From positions 1-60,572 of IMG/VR virus record IMGVR_UViG_3300025647_000036: a stretch of DNA of 60,572 nt; one strand, given 5' to 3'. A model generated the notes under the pieces. The model did no database searches. It worked only from the letters and a program-made list of their open reading frames with translations, and had not been told where the DNA came from. Shown here in pieces: positions 41,381 through 49,484 of the stretch. This stretch comes from a virus. Position 1 is the stretch's first letter, and every line of letters begins with the position of its first letter. The translations under genes were made by a program, and so were the position numbers.

Positions 41381-41821
41381 ATGAGTGAGAAACATTTTGG
41401 ACGTAATGATTATCAGTTTGGTCATTGTCATTACTTTGCTAAGTACCTAATTAAAACATTCAAGGAGATATTACCTAATGAAGATATTAAATATCATTTA
41501 GTTTTGGCTGAAAGATATGATGATGATGACGAAGTTATTGACGAAGTATTGATTCATGCTTATTTAAAAGTTGGTGATTATCTTATTGATTCCGAAGGCG
41601 TACATTCAATTAAAACCGCTTCAGATAGAGCTCAAAGTTGGGCTGACGTTGAGAAAGACTTAACCCCCGATGGTTATGACTTTGAGGTTTGGGAAGAAGA
41701 AAGTGAAAATATTCCTGAAATATTCTTTAATCGATGGTGTTCTACTAAAGAATTAAAAGAAGACGTTATTGATTTTATTAAAAGACCTGATGTTCTTGAA
41801 ATTATAGATTCTTTAAAATAA
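41381..41821 (+). CDS. Possible papain-like fold protein (GHC...HAY...D)
   Basis: 146 residues. DYQFGHCHYFAKYLIKTFKE places a Cys at the start of a helix; later VLIHAYLKVGDYLIDSEG provides a His and Asp in strands. Cys-helix followed by His-strand-Asp is the layout of papain-like/NlpC cysteine peptidases and transglutaminases. The active-site reading is speculative. No cargo leader is seen, although a late-type element precedes it. Confidence 0.45.
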   Translation: MSEKHFGRNDYQFGHCHYFAKYLIKTFKEILPNEDIKYHLVLAERYDDDDEVIDEVLIHAYLKVGDYLIDSEGVHSIKTASDRAQSWADVEKDLTPDGYDFEVWEEESENIPEIFFNRWCSTKELKEDVIDFIKRPDVLEIIDSLK

Positions 41822-41827
41822 TTTATT

Positions 41828-41835
41828 TATATTTG
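41828..41835 (+). promoter_or_regulatory. TATATTTG host-type -7 element
   Basis: TATATTTG ends 4 bases before the ATG at 41840; it overlaps an ATTTATTTAT stretch. Confidence 0.5.
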
Positions 41836-41839
41836 CTTT

Positions 41840-42232
41840 ATGAAACATAGTGTTGAGAATGGTGATAAATCAAGAAATGGTAATAATTTAGAAAGTTATT
41901 TTACCGAACAAACAGGTTTAAAAAAATTCACTAAAAAACAAAAACCATCTTTTGTAAATTCTCATGGTGGAAAACAAATTATTGATTTTGATTTCCATAA
42001 AAATGTTAATGGTGTTGACATCTACATGGACTTAACAACAACATACCGAAGTGACAGATTAAAACAAAAAGCCTATAACGCTTTAATGTATAAGAATAAT
42101 TATGACACCCCATGTAAATTTTATATGGTTGTAGGTAAGTTAATTGAACATGGTAAAAAGAAAAATCCCGTATTAATCGAGGGAATTGATGGTGTTATAT
42201 TAGTTGAAGATGCAATAAATATGGTTAAGTAA
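41840..42232 (+). CDS. Possible PD-(D/E)xK-like nuclease
   Basis: 130 residues. IIDFDFHKNVNGVDIYMDLTTTYRSD followed closely by RLKQKAYNALMYK and KFYMVVGKL. A D, then x-D-L-T-T-T and a basic helix resembles the core of small restriction-type nucleases. Key residues are ambiguous. Host-type promoter suggests early expression. Confidence 0.4.
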   Translation: MKHSVENGDKSRNGNNLESYFTEQTGLKKFTKKQKPSFVNSHGGKQIIDFDFHKNVNGVDIYMDLTTTYRSDRLKQKAYNALMYKNNYDTPCKFYMVVGKLIEHGKKKNPVLIEGIDGVILVEDAINMVK

Positions 42233-42234
42233 TA

Positions 42235-42242
42235 TATTTATT
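42235..42242 (+). promoter_or_regulatory. TATTTATT element, candidate late promoter
   Basis: TATTTATT ends 3 bases before the ATG at 42246. Confidence 0.6.
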
Positions 42243-42245
42243 ATT

Positions 42246-42794
42246 ATGAAAGTAATCTTAACAGAATCACAGGCTAAAACCATACAAGAAAACCTACAAC
42301 ATAAAAAGATGTTTCAAAAATACTGGGAACGATTCGGACCTGGTGTTGATGAGAACTTTATTAATTTGTTTGGATTTAAACGAGGTAACCTTGATGGTAC
42401 CAACATTAGTAATGTTTATGCTCATCTTAGAGAGTTTTTAGGTTATGAAAACGCAATGAAGATGACTGAAGAACTAATCCTTAATAATCCACATAAGATT
42501 GGTGAAGGCGGTATGCCTTGTGGTAGTTATAATTTTACGTTTAATTTATCAATTAATAGTGATGATGATGTAATTTATTATGTTGATGTTGAGGTTTTAG
42601 CTGAAAATCCTGATGCTAATGTTACTTTAATTACAACAGGTGAAGTATTACAATTAGGTGAAGCATTAAATGATGAAGATTTTGGGTGGGAAGTTGAAAA
42701 TGAAATACAAGATTGTGTTAATGACTATTTAACTGAAATGATAATAAACAAAACTGGTGTTAATGTAACAATTTATTCTTTAGATTGTTATTAA
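42246..42794 (+). CDS. Protein with VILTESQ leader, probable virion cargo
   Basis: 182 residues. Leader MKVILTESQAKTIQENL (L-T-E). The body is acidic with GGMPCGSYNFTFNLSINSDDD and strand-rich; no family recognised. One of three genes here that start MK(V/L)I(L/I)TES and then diverge completely. Confidence 0.7.
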   Translation: MKVILTESQAKTIQENLQHKKMFQKYWERFGPGVDENFINLFGFKRGNLDGTNISNVYAHLREFLGYENAMKMTEELILNNPHKIGEGGMPCGSYNFTFNLSINSDDDVIYYVDVEVLAENPDANVTLITTGEVLQLGEALNDEDFGWEVENEIQDCVNDYLTEMIINKTGVNVTIYSLDCY

Positions 42795-42903
42795 AAAAAA
42801 TTGACCATATAAAAATAATTTATTATTTATATCTTATGGAAGATGAATATGATAACACTTTTGGTGACCACAGTATAACAAGTTTCTGAGTAAAATAAAT
42901 TTA

Positions 42904-43641
42904 ATGGGGAATAATCATTATATTGATAAAGTTGAAGAGGTTGTAAAAAAATTATTACCTAAGTTTATTGAGAAATATGAATCTCAATACGGTTTTGATT
43001 TACCTAAATTTAACATAATTGAAATTGATGGTTATGTCCAAAATATTTGGAAAATATTTGATGGGTCTGAGACAACACCAATTTTTAATTTTATTAATGT
43101 TAAAGTAGAAATAGAGACTAAAGATGGTAGAATAGGTAGAGTTAAAAAATTAATAAACTCTTTAGTTGAAAAAACTTTAGACAGTTTAGGTTATGAGTTT
43201 AATGAAATTTATGTACAGTTTATAAAGACTAGTGATTTTGAACAAGAAAAGATTGATAAGGTTAGGAGTACTATACATAAATTACTTTTATCTAATAGAC
43301 ATTTTAAAGGATGGTATACAATGCCATATACTGATAACGATGACAAAGTAGATTGGCATGTTAGTGTATACCCAAATACTATTGACATAACTCAGGCAAA
43401 ACCAAATCCTTTAAATGATGGTACTTGTATTTATGATGTTAAGATTGTTTTAATTCCTGATAAAATTTTAGTAGGATTTGAAGATACTAATGAGTGGGAA
43501 AAAGTGGATAAGATAAATTATTTACCTGAACGTTCTTTAGATGAAATCCAAGATAAAATTACTAATTTATTATCTGATTTTATGCCAAATATATGTGATG
43601 TTGAAATTGAATACAAGACCTTAAAAAATATGTTTAATTAA
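42904..43641 (+). CDS. Unknown protein
   Basis: 245 residues, mixed alpha/beta: EVVKKLLPKFIEKYES, FLNVKVEIE-like strands, HFKGWYTMPYTDNDD. No recognised domain or leader. Converges with the cysteine-rich minus-strand gene and overlaps its end by 4 bases. Confidence 0.65.
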   Translation: MGNNHYIDKVEEVVKKLLPKFIEKYESQYGFDLPKFNIIEIDGYVQNIWKIFDGSETTPIFNFINVKVEIETKDGRIGRVKKLINSLVEKTLDSLGYEFNEIYVQFIKTSDFEQEKIDKVRSTIHKLLLSNRHFKGWYTMPYTDNDDKVDWHVSVYPNTIDITQAKPNPLNDGTCIYDVKIVLIPDKILVGFEDTNEWEKVDKINYLPERSLDEIQDKITNLLSDFMPNICDVEIEYKTLKNMFN

Positions 43642-44540
43642 TAAACATTTAATTTCTTGTCAATTCTTAATGAAGTTTTAGGGTTTTCAGACATTTCATA
43701 AAAAACGTAATCACCAACCTCAAAATCATCGTATAATTCATCCGTAATTTCATCGTTTAATTGAATTAATATTGACAACTTGTCTTCGGTTATTTTGAAA
43801 TAAAAATCCTCACTAACTTTTGATTTTTCTTCTAAATCTATTAAACGATTTTTTAATTGGTTATTTATACTTAGGTATACATATTCCGATATTTCATTGT
43901 GACCTTCCTTTACTACGTCACCAGTACCCTCACATTCATTACAATCGTATTTACCCTCACCATTACAATAATCACATTCAAACTCACCATCACCATCACA
44001 ATAATCACATTCTACATTGATATAACCCTTACCATCACAGTCAGAACAATCGCGTTCACCATCACCATCACAGTTACCACAAGATTCACCTTCTTCCTCT
44101 TCACCACTTCCATTACAATCAGAACACTCAATAACACCTGTTGAACCACAATCATTACAGTCAAGTTCATTCATCCCGTTACCATCACAATTGTTACATG
44201 TTATATTTCCATTACCATAACATTCTTCACATTCCAATTCTCCAGAACCACCACATAAGTCACATTCTACTGAAGGGTTATCTGACTCAATATTTAGAAT
44301 AAAAAAACCAAAAAGACCCTTTAACATTTTTACAATCTCATCTACGGACATACCTTTGTTTTGTAAAAAAACTAAAAATATTAGATAAGTAAAATCTTTA
44401 CTATTTAATCTATTGTTTGAAAGTAATTCTGAAATAAATTTATTATTTCTCATTTCATTATAAACATACGTTGGATTATCGGCGTTTTTAAATAAACCTT
44501 TTAATTTTGTTGATAATATTATAACTCTTGAAATTTCCAT
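43638..44540 (-). CDS. Protein with ten DnaJ-type CxxCxGxG zinc-finger repeats
   Basis: 300 residues. After an unfamiliar N-terminal region of about 90 residues come ten CxxCxGxG-type repeats, including CDLCGGSG, CEECYGNG, CNNCDGNG, CNDCGSTG, CSDCNGSG, CGNCDGDG and CNECEGTG. In DnaJ four such motifs bind two zinc ions; here up to five could be bound. There is no J domain. The acidic inter-repeat residues (E/D) are unusual. The C-terminal about 80 residues are globular. Cotranscribed with the upstream gene (one-base overlap). Role unknown: perhaps a redox or unfolding chaperone. Confidence 0.75.
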   Translation of the reverse strand: MEISRVIILSTKLKGLFKNADNPTYVYNEMRNNKFISELLSNNRLNSKDFTYLIFLVFLQNKGMSVDEIVKMLKGLFGFFILNIESDNPSVECDLCGGSGELECEECYGNGNITCNNCDGNGMNELDCNDCGSTGVIECSDCNGSGEEEEGESCGNCDGDGERDCSDCDGKGYINVECDYCDGDGEFECDYCNGEGKYDCNECEGTGDVVKEGHNEISEYVYLSINNQLKNRLIDLEEKSKVSEDFYFKITEDKLSILIQLNDEITDELYDDFEVGDYVFYEMSENPKTSLRIDKKLNVY

Positions 44541-45034
44541 TATTTAATTTGTTTTAAAGACCTATGGTCGTAGTTAATATCGGTGGTTTCACCGTCAATA
44601 TAATCTCTATCACCTTCAGTACCATCATAGTAATCGAAATTACCATCATTTTGCATTCCTCGAACTGTTGGGAATACTAATGATTTACCATATGATGACA
44701 CCTCATGTGTGTAAGTTGTTCTAACTGTCTCAACCCTAATCTCATCAATATCAAATGAAAATAAGCCAACTTCAGGTCTTTTTATCATACCTAAAACTTT
44801 ATTTCCACTATAATCAAAACCTTTATTAAGTAACAAAGTTGATAAAATATAATTAAAATCAATATAACTTGATTCACCAATACCAACAATTTTACATGAA
44901 TTTTGACAAGCATCCATAAAATCATTTTCCTCAATAGAATCAGTATCTATCAGTTCATCATATTCTTCTATAACTCTCTTTAATACGAAGTACAGTTGAG
45001 TGTTACCAACATTTTCTAATTTAGACCTTTCCAT
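44540..45034 (-). CDS. Unknown protein
   Basis: 164 residues: MERSKLENVGNTQLYFVLKRV, then an acidic patch and GESSYIDFNYILSTLLLNKG. It is first of a two-gene operon with the zinc-finger protein and may be its partner. No family recognised. Confidence 0.65.
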   Translation of the reverse strand: MERSKLENVGNTQLYFVLKRVIEEYDELIDTDSIEENDFMDACQNSCKIVGIGESSYIDFNYILSTLLLNKGFDYSGNKVLGMIKRPEVGLFSFDIDEIRVETVRTTYTHEVSSYGKSLVFPTVRGMQNDGNFDYYDGTEGDRDYIDGETTDINYDHRSLKQIK

Positions 45035-45038
45035 ATTT

Positions 45039-45046
45039 GATAAATA
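45039..45046 (-). promoter_or_regulatory. TATTTATC element (minus strand), candidate late promoter
   Basis: Reads TATTTATC on the minus strand, 4 bases before the start codon whose first base is 45034. Confidence 0.5.
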
Positions 45047-45081
45047 TATTAATTATTAGTAATTTGAATGTGTTAAAATTG

Positions 45082-45465
45082 TTAACCAGCTTCAAAAGAA
45101 GATGCGTCAGTACCAAAGTAATCATTAATCCATTCTAAAATAAATTTAGGTGTTAAATCATTACCAAACATTTCTAATATAGGGTTAAAATCATAAGAAT
45201 TGTATTCTATTAGTGGGTATTGCATTGGATGGTAAGGTGAAACAACCCCTGAAATATCCTCATAGTCTTGAGGTGACTTGTAATATGTAAATAACCAATC
45301 AAACTCAGGCGAATCCTCCTCACCAAAATTAGATTCAATAAAAAACTCTCTTACATTATTATCATAACCCGACCTATGTTCTTGAGCTCTTTTAAATTCA
45401 GATTGACTATTCAAGTAATTAAATAATATTTTCTTGAATTTTGATTCATTAACCTTAACATCCAT
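45082..45465 (-). CDS. Small protein with VNESK N-terminus
   Basis: 127 residues beginning MDVKVNESKFKKILFNYL, a variant of the LTES leader. It is acidic and aromatic-rich (PEFDWLFTYYKSPQDYED) with no recognised fold. Shares a palindromic promoter region with the divergent metalloprotease-like gene. Confidence 0.65.
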   Translation of the reverse strand: MDVKVNESKFKKILFNYLNSQSEFKRAQEHRSGYDNNVREFFIESNFGEEDSPEFDWLFTYYKSPQDYEDISGVVSPYHPMQYPLIEYNSYDFNPILEMFGNDLTPKFILEWINDYFGTDASSFEAG

Positions 45466-45476
45466 ATTTATAAATA
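45465..45476. promoter_or_regulatory. Palindromic TATTTATAAATA, divergent candidate late promoter
   Basis: TATTTATA on plus (45465-45472) and, on minus, TATTTATA (45469-45476) share one 12-base palindrome. Starts lie 3 bases away on minus (45465) and 9-17 bases away on plus (45482 or 45494). Confidence 0.6.
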
Positions 45477-45493
45477 TAATAATGTTTAATAGT

Positions 45494-46552
45494 ATGATTA
45501 GAACTCACATTAAAAAAGTTTTAAGAGAGGCTTTAGGTGTACCTAAAAACCAAGTTGAAACTTCTGTAGAAATATATAAAAAGATAATGGAGATAATCCC
45601 TAAAAATTATGATATTGAAAAATTAGACGGATTTAAAAAAAAATTTACGGGAGTATTTGAAGTTGGTGATATAACTTTTAACCATGTCAACTTTGAAATT
45701 GATATTGAGGGGATTGGTAGTGAATTAGATTTGATTGGTATGGCCACTAGTGAAAAAAGTAGATTAAGTAACGATTTTAAGCTTGAAAAACTAACCACTG
45801 GGACCTTCAACATATCCTTTAGATATGGGGTTACAACAGAAACCACAGGTGAAGATTTAATTCGGGATATGATTACTGATAAATTAGAATATATTGGTAG
45901 TATATCTCATGAATTAAAACATTTTTATGATAATAGAAAAATTGGACCAACACCTTTAAAAAAGAGAATTAAATACGAAACGGCATCAAGTAGGGCGTTT
46001 GGTAATATAACACCTATAAATGAATTTATTCATTACATTTACTACGCAAATGCCATTGAAAGTTTAGTTAGACCATCTGAGTTTGCCGCATTAGTTAAAG
46101 CTGGTGAAATAGATAAAAAACAATTTTATAAATTCTTAATATCAACTAGAACATATGATAGGTTAAATAGAATGAAAAACTATTCTTACGATATACTAAG
46201 AGACGGTATTATAGAAGACATTCAAAAAGTTAAAGATTTGTTTGATAGAGTTGGTTTTGATTATGAAGGTAAAACTGATAGTGAGATTGCTGACAAAACA
46301 ATTACATTAATAGCGGTGAATTTTGGTAATTGGATGGGTGATAGATTGAAAAATAAATTAACAACTAATTTTATTGAGACTTTTTTAGGTTTTAGAGGTG
46401 ATAAAGAAAAATATTTTAATAAAATAGTTAAAGAAATTAATAAACAACGAGAAAATCCTGAAAAGTTTATTAAAAATGAAATAAAACTTATGAATTATGT
46501 TGGGAACAACATGATTAAAAAAATATCAAAACTATACGATTTAGCTAAATAA
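45494..46552 (+). CDS. Metalloprotease-like (HELKH) protein with IKKVLRE leader
   Basis: 352 residues from ATG 45494 (another ATG lies at 45482). Leader MIRTHIKKVLREA with L-R-E. A central IGSISHELKHFYDNRK has the HExxH zinc-peptidase signature with hydrophobic flanks; the third ligand is not certain, NAIESLVRPSEFAA (about 190-205) being the likely site of an E. The C-terminal half is helical and basic. If real, this would be a packaged zinc protease acting on a host protein. Confidence 0.65.
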   Translation: MIRTHIKKVLREALGVPKNQVETSVEIYKKIMEIIPKNYDIEKLDGFKKKFTGVFEVGDITFNHVNFEIDIEGIGSELDLIGMATSEKSRLSNDFKLEKLTTGTFNISFRYGVTTETTGEDLIRDMITDKLEYIGSISHELKHFYDNRKIGPTPLKKRIKYETASSRAFGNITPINEFIHYIYYANAIESLVRPSEFAALVKAGEIDKKQFYKFLISTRTYDRLNRMKNYSYDILRDGIIEDIQKVKDLFDRVGFDYEGKTDSEIADKTITLIAVNFGNWMGDRLKNKLTTNFIETFLGFRGDKEKYFNKIVKEINKQRENPEKFIKNEIKLMNYVGNNMIKKISKLYDLAK

Positions 46553-46556
46553 TTTA

Positions 46557-46579
46557 AAACCCTCACCTGAGGGTTTTTT
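46557..46579 (+). terminator. Rho-independent terminator
   Basis: AAAACCCTCACCTGAGGGTTTTTT: short stem with T run. Confidence 0.8.
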
Positions 46580-46596
46580 AATTCAAATATTTGTTG

Positions 46597-46604
46597 TATA
46601 TTTG
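46597..46604 (+). promoter_or_regulatory. TATATTTG host-type -7 element
   Basis: TATATTTG precedes a 12-codon frame (46609-46647) that stops early; this may be a leader peptide or the remnant of a gene. Confidence 0.45.
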
Positions 46605-46659
46605 TGTTATGTTTAAATTCTATGAAGTTGGTGGTTATGTGATGTAACCAAATTTGTAT

Positions 46660-46690
46660 TTGACAAGTTCCCTGAAAACATTTATTTTTG
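46660..46690 (+). promoter_or_regulatory. Bacteroidota-type promoter
   Basis: TTG 46660-46662, 20 bases, TATTTTTG 46683-46690; ATG at 46705. Confidence 0.6.
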
Positions 46691-46704
46691 TAAAAACAAT
46701 TAAT

Positions 46705-46851
46705 ATGAAATATTTTAGTATTGCATTAATTTATCTCGGGTTCTTTACCCTAATCGGAGTTGCTCTTTATGTGACCAACAACCCACATGTTCTTTGGGCT
46801 TTATTATTAACACCAACAATTAATTTTAATAAACAAAACGATGACAAATAA
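46705..46851 (+). CDS. 48-residue membrane protein
   Basis: MKYFSIALIYLGFFTLIGVA then LYVTNNPHVLWALLLTPTI: two hydrophobic segments and a short polar tail. Start chosen at 46705 after the promoter. Overlaps the next gene by 11 bases. Confidence 0.55.
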   Translation: MKYFSIALIYLGFFTLIGVALYVTNNPHVLWALLLTPTINFNKQNDDK

Positions 46852-47047
46852 TTTTATTAAGTTAACATCCGATAATAAAACTGTGATGTTAAATGCTATG
46901 TTTATTGAGGCTATTGAAGAACTTGAAAATGGTACTTGTATTAGTATGTCTTTAAACACTAACCGTGTATACCGAGTAGAGGAAACTGTTGCTCAGGTTA
47001 TGAAAAAAATTGATGAAACAGGTACATTTAAAACAATATTAAAATAA
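46841..47047 (+). CDS. Unknown small protein
   Basis: 68 residues: NFIKLTSDNKTVMLNAMFIEAI, ISMSLNTNRVYRVEETVAQV. Looks like a small beta-sandwich plus helix. No family recognised. One base separates it from the next gene. Confidence 0.6.
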   Translation: MTNNFIKLTSDNKTVMLNAMFIEAIEELENGTCISMSLNTNRVYRVEETVAQVMKKIDETGTFKTILK

Positions 47048-47048
47048 T

Positions 47049-47261
47049 ATGAATACGCAACATTATATTGATACTAAAAAATGGGTCGAAAAAGTAATAG
47101 ACTCTTGTAAAACATATCCTCAAACAAAAACGGCTGACAAATTAATTGATAATTTTTACAATCTTATGAAAACTCAAAATATTGATGTTAAAGTTAGATG
47201 TGATATTGAGAGAGATTTAAAATACAAACTGTTGCTGATTCAAAAAGAGCTAACTAATTAA
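47049..47261 (+). CDS. Unknown small helical protein
   Basis: 70 residues, K/D-rich and helical (TKKWVEKVIDSCKTYPQTK, RDLKYKLLLIQKEL). Third in a run of very small genes behind a host-type promoter, a typical layout for early host-interacting proteins. Confidence 0.6.
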   Translation: MNTQHYIDTKKWVEKVIDSCKTYPQTKTADKLIDNFYNLMKTQNIDVKVRCDIERDLKYKLLLIQKELTN

Positions 47262-47281
47262 TATTATATTTAAACACGGTA

Positions 47282-47289
47282 TATTTATA
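47282..47289 (+). promoter_or_regulatory. TATTTATA element, candidate late promoter
   Basis: TATTTATA, 16 bases before the ATG at 47306. Confidence 0.55.
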
Positions 47290-47305
47290 CTATATAATCT
47301 ATAGT

Positions 47306-48325
47306 ATGAGTAAAGCCGCAGCACAAAACGCATTAGACAAATTCAATGATGAAGGGTGGGAATCTATTGAACCATTCTTTCAAAGTTTTGAGGCATTTTA
47401 TAATTTTTTAGTTAAAAATGGTTTGGATGAGGAATTGGACTTTAAGAGCATTCCTGATGAGTACGAGAACATGTATATGTCCGTTATGTTAAACCACAAC
47501 CCACAAAAAACTTTAAAATATATAACCACTGAATTATTGACAGATGTTGATGAAGAAGGTGGTGAGTATTATTTACGATTAAGTGATAGAGAAGAATTAT
47601 CAAGATTATTCTACGAAAGTCGTAATGAAAGTGCTAGAAATGTCGCACAAGCCGTTTTAGGTGAAGACTATTGGGAACCATTTTGGGACACAACTGATAA
47701 TATTTATCGTGATGTTTATGAGGAACTTGTTCCCGAAAACAAAGAACGTTTGTATGTTGCCATTTTGGATGAGTTAAAAGGTCAAAAAATTGAACCTGAT
47801 ACCGAATTACTTGAGGAAGTTGCCGAAGAACAGGGTCACCCTGAATATGTTGAATTAACCATTGACGTATTACGTAATGTAATGGATGATGATGATACAG
47901 GTGAGTACATTCTAAAACAAACCGAAGATGTTGGACAAAGTTTAAGTCAACTACATTCAACGTCTTATAATGACGCATATGAGTCTGAAGTATGGGATGA
48001 TGTGTGGAGTGAATTAGGTAGATTCTTTGAGGGTAAAATTATTGAAACACCTAAACAAGTAAAAAGAGCTGACGGCTCTGAGATTACTCGTTATGATATA
48101 AAGATTAAGATTAAGGACTTTCCTGGTATTATGAGAACATACATGGATGAGTATGGTGATTCGGAATGGAATAACGATAGGTTAGGTTATGATTATTTTT
48201 TACCAACTTTGGAAAAGATGATGGATGATAGTGTATATGAATATCTTGATTTTAGAGTTCCTGATTATCCTGACTATAGAAAAGTTGACGAGAACATTAA
48301 CGAAATGTTTGGAGATTACATCTAA
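47306..48325 (+). CDS. Acidic protein of unknown function
   Basis: 339 residues, strongly acidic and helical: EEGGEYYLRLSDREELSRLF, EDYWEPFWDTTDNIYRDVYE. The C-terminal third is more globular with DIKIKIKDFPGIMRTYMDEYG. Late-type element upstream, but no clear (L/I)xE leader at the very N-terminus. Possibly a DNA-mimic or head-internal acidic protein. Confidence 0.65.
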   Translation: MSKAAAQNALDKFNDEGWESIEPFFQSFEAFYNFLVKNGLDEELDFKSIPDEYENMYMSVMLNHNPQKTLKYITTELLTDVDEEGGEYYLRLSDREELSRLFYESRNESARNVAQAVLGEDYWEPFWDTTDNIYRDVYEELVPENKERLYVAILDELKGQKIEPDTELLEEVAEEQGHPEYVELTIDVLRNVMDDDDTGEYILKQTEDVGQSLSQLHSTSYNDAYESEVWDDVWSELGRFFEGKIIETPKQVKRADGSEITRYDIKIKIKDFPGIMRTYMDEYGDSEWNNDRLGYDYFLPTLEKMMDDSVYEYLDFRVPDYPDYRKVDENINEMFGDYI

Positions 48326-48338
48326 GAAATTAATTGTT

Positions 48339-49070
48339 ATGAATGAATTAAACCCAAGATTGATAGGACTATTCAATAACTTTATGGTTAGTAAAGAACC
48401 TAAAGACTTTCATGGTATTCCTTACACTTCAGAACTTACAGAATCTGGTGATATACTTTTCTCATTTACAAACGATAATGATTTATCTTATAACCCGTAT
48501 TGTTTAGAGGACGTGGCATTTGATAAGGTAAATGATTTTGTAAATATGATTGGTGAAAGTGGTAGTTGGGGCCCAAACTCTATGTTTAGTAGATTATCAA
48601 GAAAAATTGAAATGTCTGTTGACGGTAATATAATACTGAATCCTAGTGAAACAAATATGAGAAACCGCAAAAACTACCAATTTTATCTAAATAAGAATGA
48701 TTTAAACACTTTTCGTAGAATTGCTAGAAAGACAACTCTGTTTGATGTTTCAGACTTTAGAAGTATGTGTGAGACAACATTTATGGACATTTATTTAGAG
48801 ACTGATGACCATGTTATGGTTGAACTACAGGTGGATTTTTATTCACCACAATATGAAGGGAAAGATATTGATGAGATGGGTCAGGTATCTGTAATATTAG
48901 GAAGTATTTTAGAAGATGATGACGAAGCTTTTGATTATACTAGAAGTAATTTTGCAGATGGAATCGTAGATGAAATTTGGAATAACCCACTAATGATTTC
49001 AAAAGAGTATATGATGGTGTCAAATAGCCTTGAATATTATTTTAGAGGTAAAAAAGTAAAACTATATTAA
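48339..49070 (+). CDS. Unknown protein
   Basis: 243 residues from ATG 48339 (MNELNPRLIGLFNNF). The longer open frame starts inside the previous gene and has a frame-shadow composition. Mixed alpha/beta, acidic, with GESGSWGPNSMFSRLSRKI and VMVELQVDFYSPQYEG. No family recognised. Stops just before a bidirectional terminator. Confidence 0.65.
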   Translation: MNELNPRLIGLFNNFMVSKEPKDFHGIPYTSELTESGDILFSFTNDNDLSYNPYCLEDVAFDKVNDFVNMIGESGSWGPNSMFSRLSRKIEMSVDGNIILNPSETNMRNRKNYQFYLNKNDLNTFRRIARKTTLFDVSDFRSMCETTFMDIYLETDDHVMVELQVDFYSPQYEGKDIDEMGQVSVILGSILEDDDEAFDYTRSNFADGIVDEIWNNPLMISKEYMMVSNSLEYYFRGKKVKLY

Positions 49071-49083
49071 TTTTAAAATAAAA

Positions 49084-49104
49084 AAAGGAGGTATAACCTC
49101 CTTT
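49084..49104. terminator. Bidirectional hairpin terminator
   Basis: AAAGGAGGT-ATA-ACCTCCTTT between convergent genes ending at 49070 and 49116; almost identical to the hairpin at 19991. Confidence 0.8.
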
Positions 49105-49115
49105 AATTTCTTTTA

Positions 49116-49409
49116 TTAGTCCCATGTGGGTGTAGGTACAAAACCGATAGTGTCGATGTGGTCAACTTTAAAATTGACGGTGTCAATAAATAATTTTTCA
49201 TTACGACTAATTATTTTAGTTTGACACATACCATTTGTATAGGTAATCAAATATTGAACATATAAAACTGAATCTTTTGATAAGTCTTCACAAGGCTGTG
49301 CAGTTTTATTTACAATTACGGGTTGACTTACTGGTGAGTTATTAATGTTACAAGATAACATTAAGAATAAAATACCGATTAGACTAATAGTTACGAATGA
49401 CTTTTTCAT
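49116..49409 (-). CDS. Small lipoprotein
   Basis: 97 residues with a lipoprotein signal peptide (MKKSFVTISLIGILFLMLSC, then NINN). The mature part is strand-rich with one further Cys pair (PCED, MCQTK). Possible superinfection-exclusion or lysis-related outer-membrane protein; nothing specific supports either. Confidence 0.7.
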   Translation of the reverse strand: MKKSFVTISLIGILFLMLSCNINNSPVSQPVIVNKTAQPCEDLSKDSVLYVQYLITYTNGMCQTKIISRNEKLFIDTVNFKVDHIDTIGFVPTPTWD

Positions 49410-49463
49410 GTTTGTTTTTATTTGTATATTACAAAGGTAATCAATTTAATTGGATTTCCAAAG

Positions 49464-49471
49464 TATTTATA
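49464..49471 (+). promoter_or_regulatory. TATTTATA element, candidate late promoter
   Basis: TATTTATA, 13 bases before the ATG at 49485. Confidence 0.6.
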
Positions 49472-49484
49472 AAAAAAAAATGAT

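Noticed and set aside
42836-42889. 17-codon frame after a TTTATAT box
   Set aside because: Too short and not coupled to neighbours; it may be a remnant, but nothing supports translation.
43820-44144. Two plus-strand frames rich in T, I and H opposite the zinc-finger repeats
   Set aside because: They are the antisense image of the CxxCxGxG repeats; the low-complexity composition shows no protein character.
46609-46647. 12-codon frame behind a TATATTTG box
   Set aside because: Could be a leader peptide or gene remnant; the evidence is only the promoter, so it was not listed as a gene.
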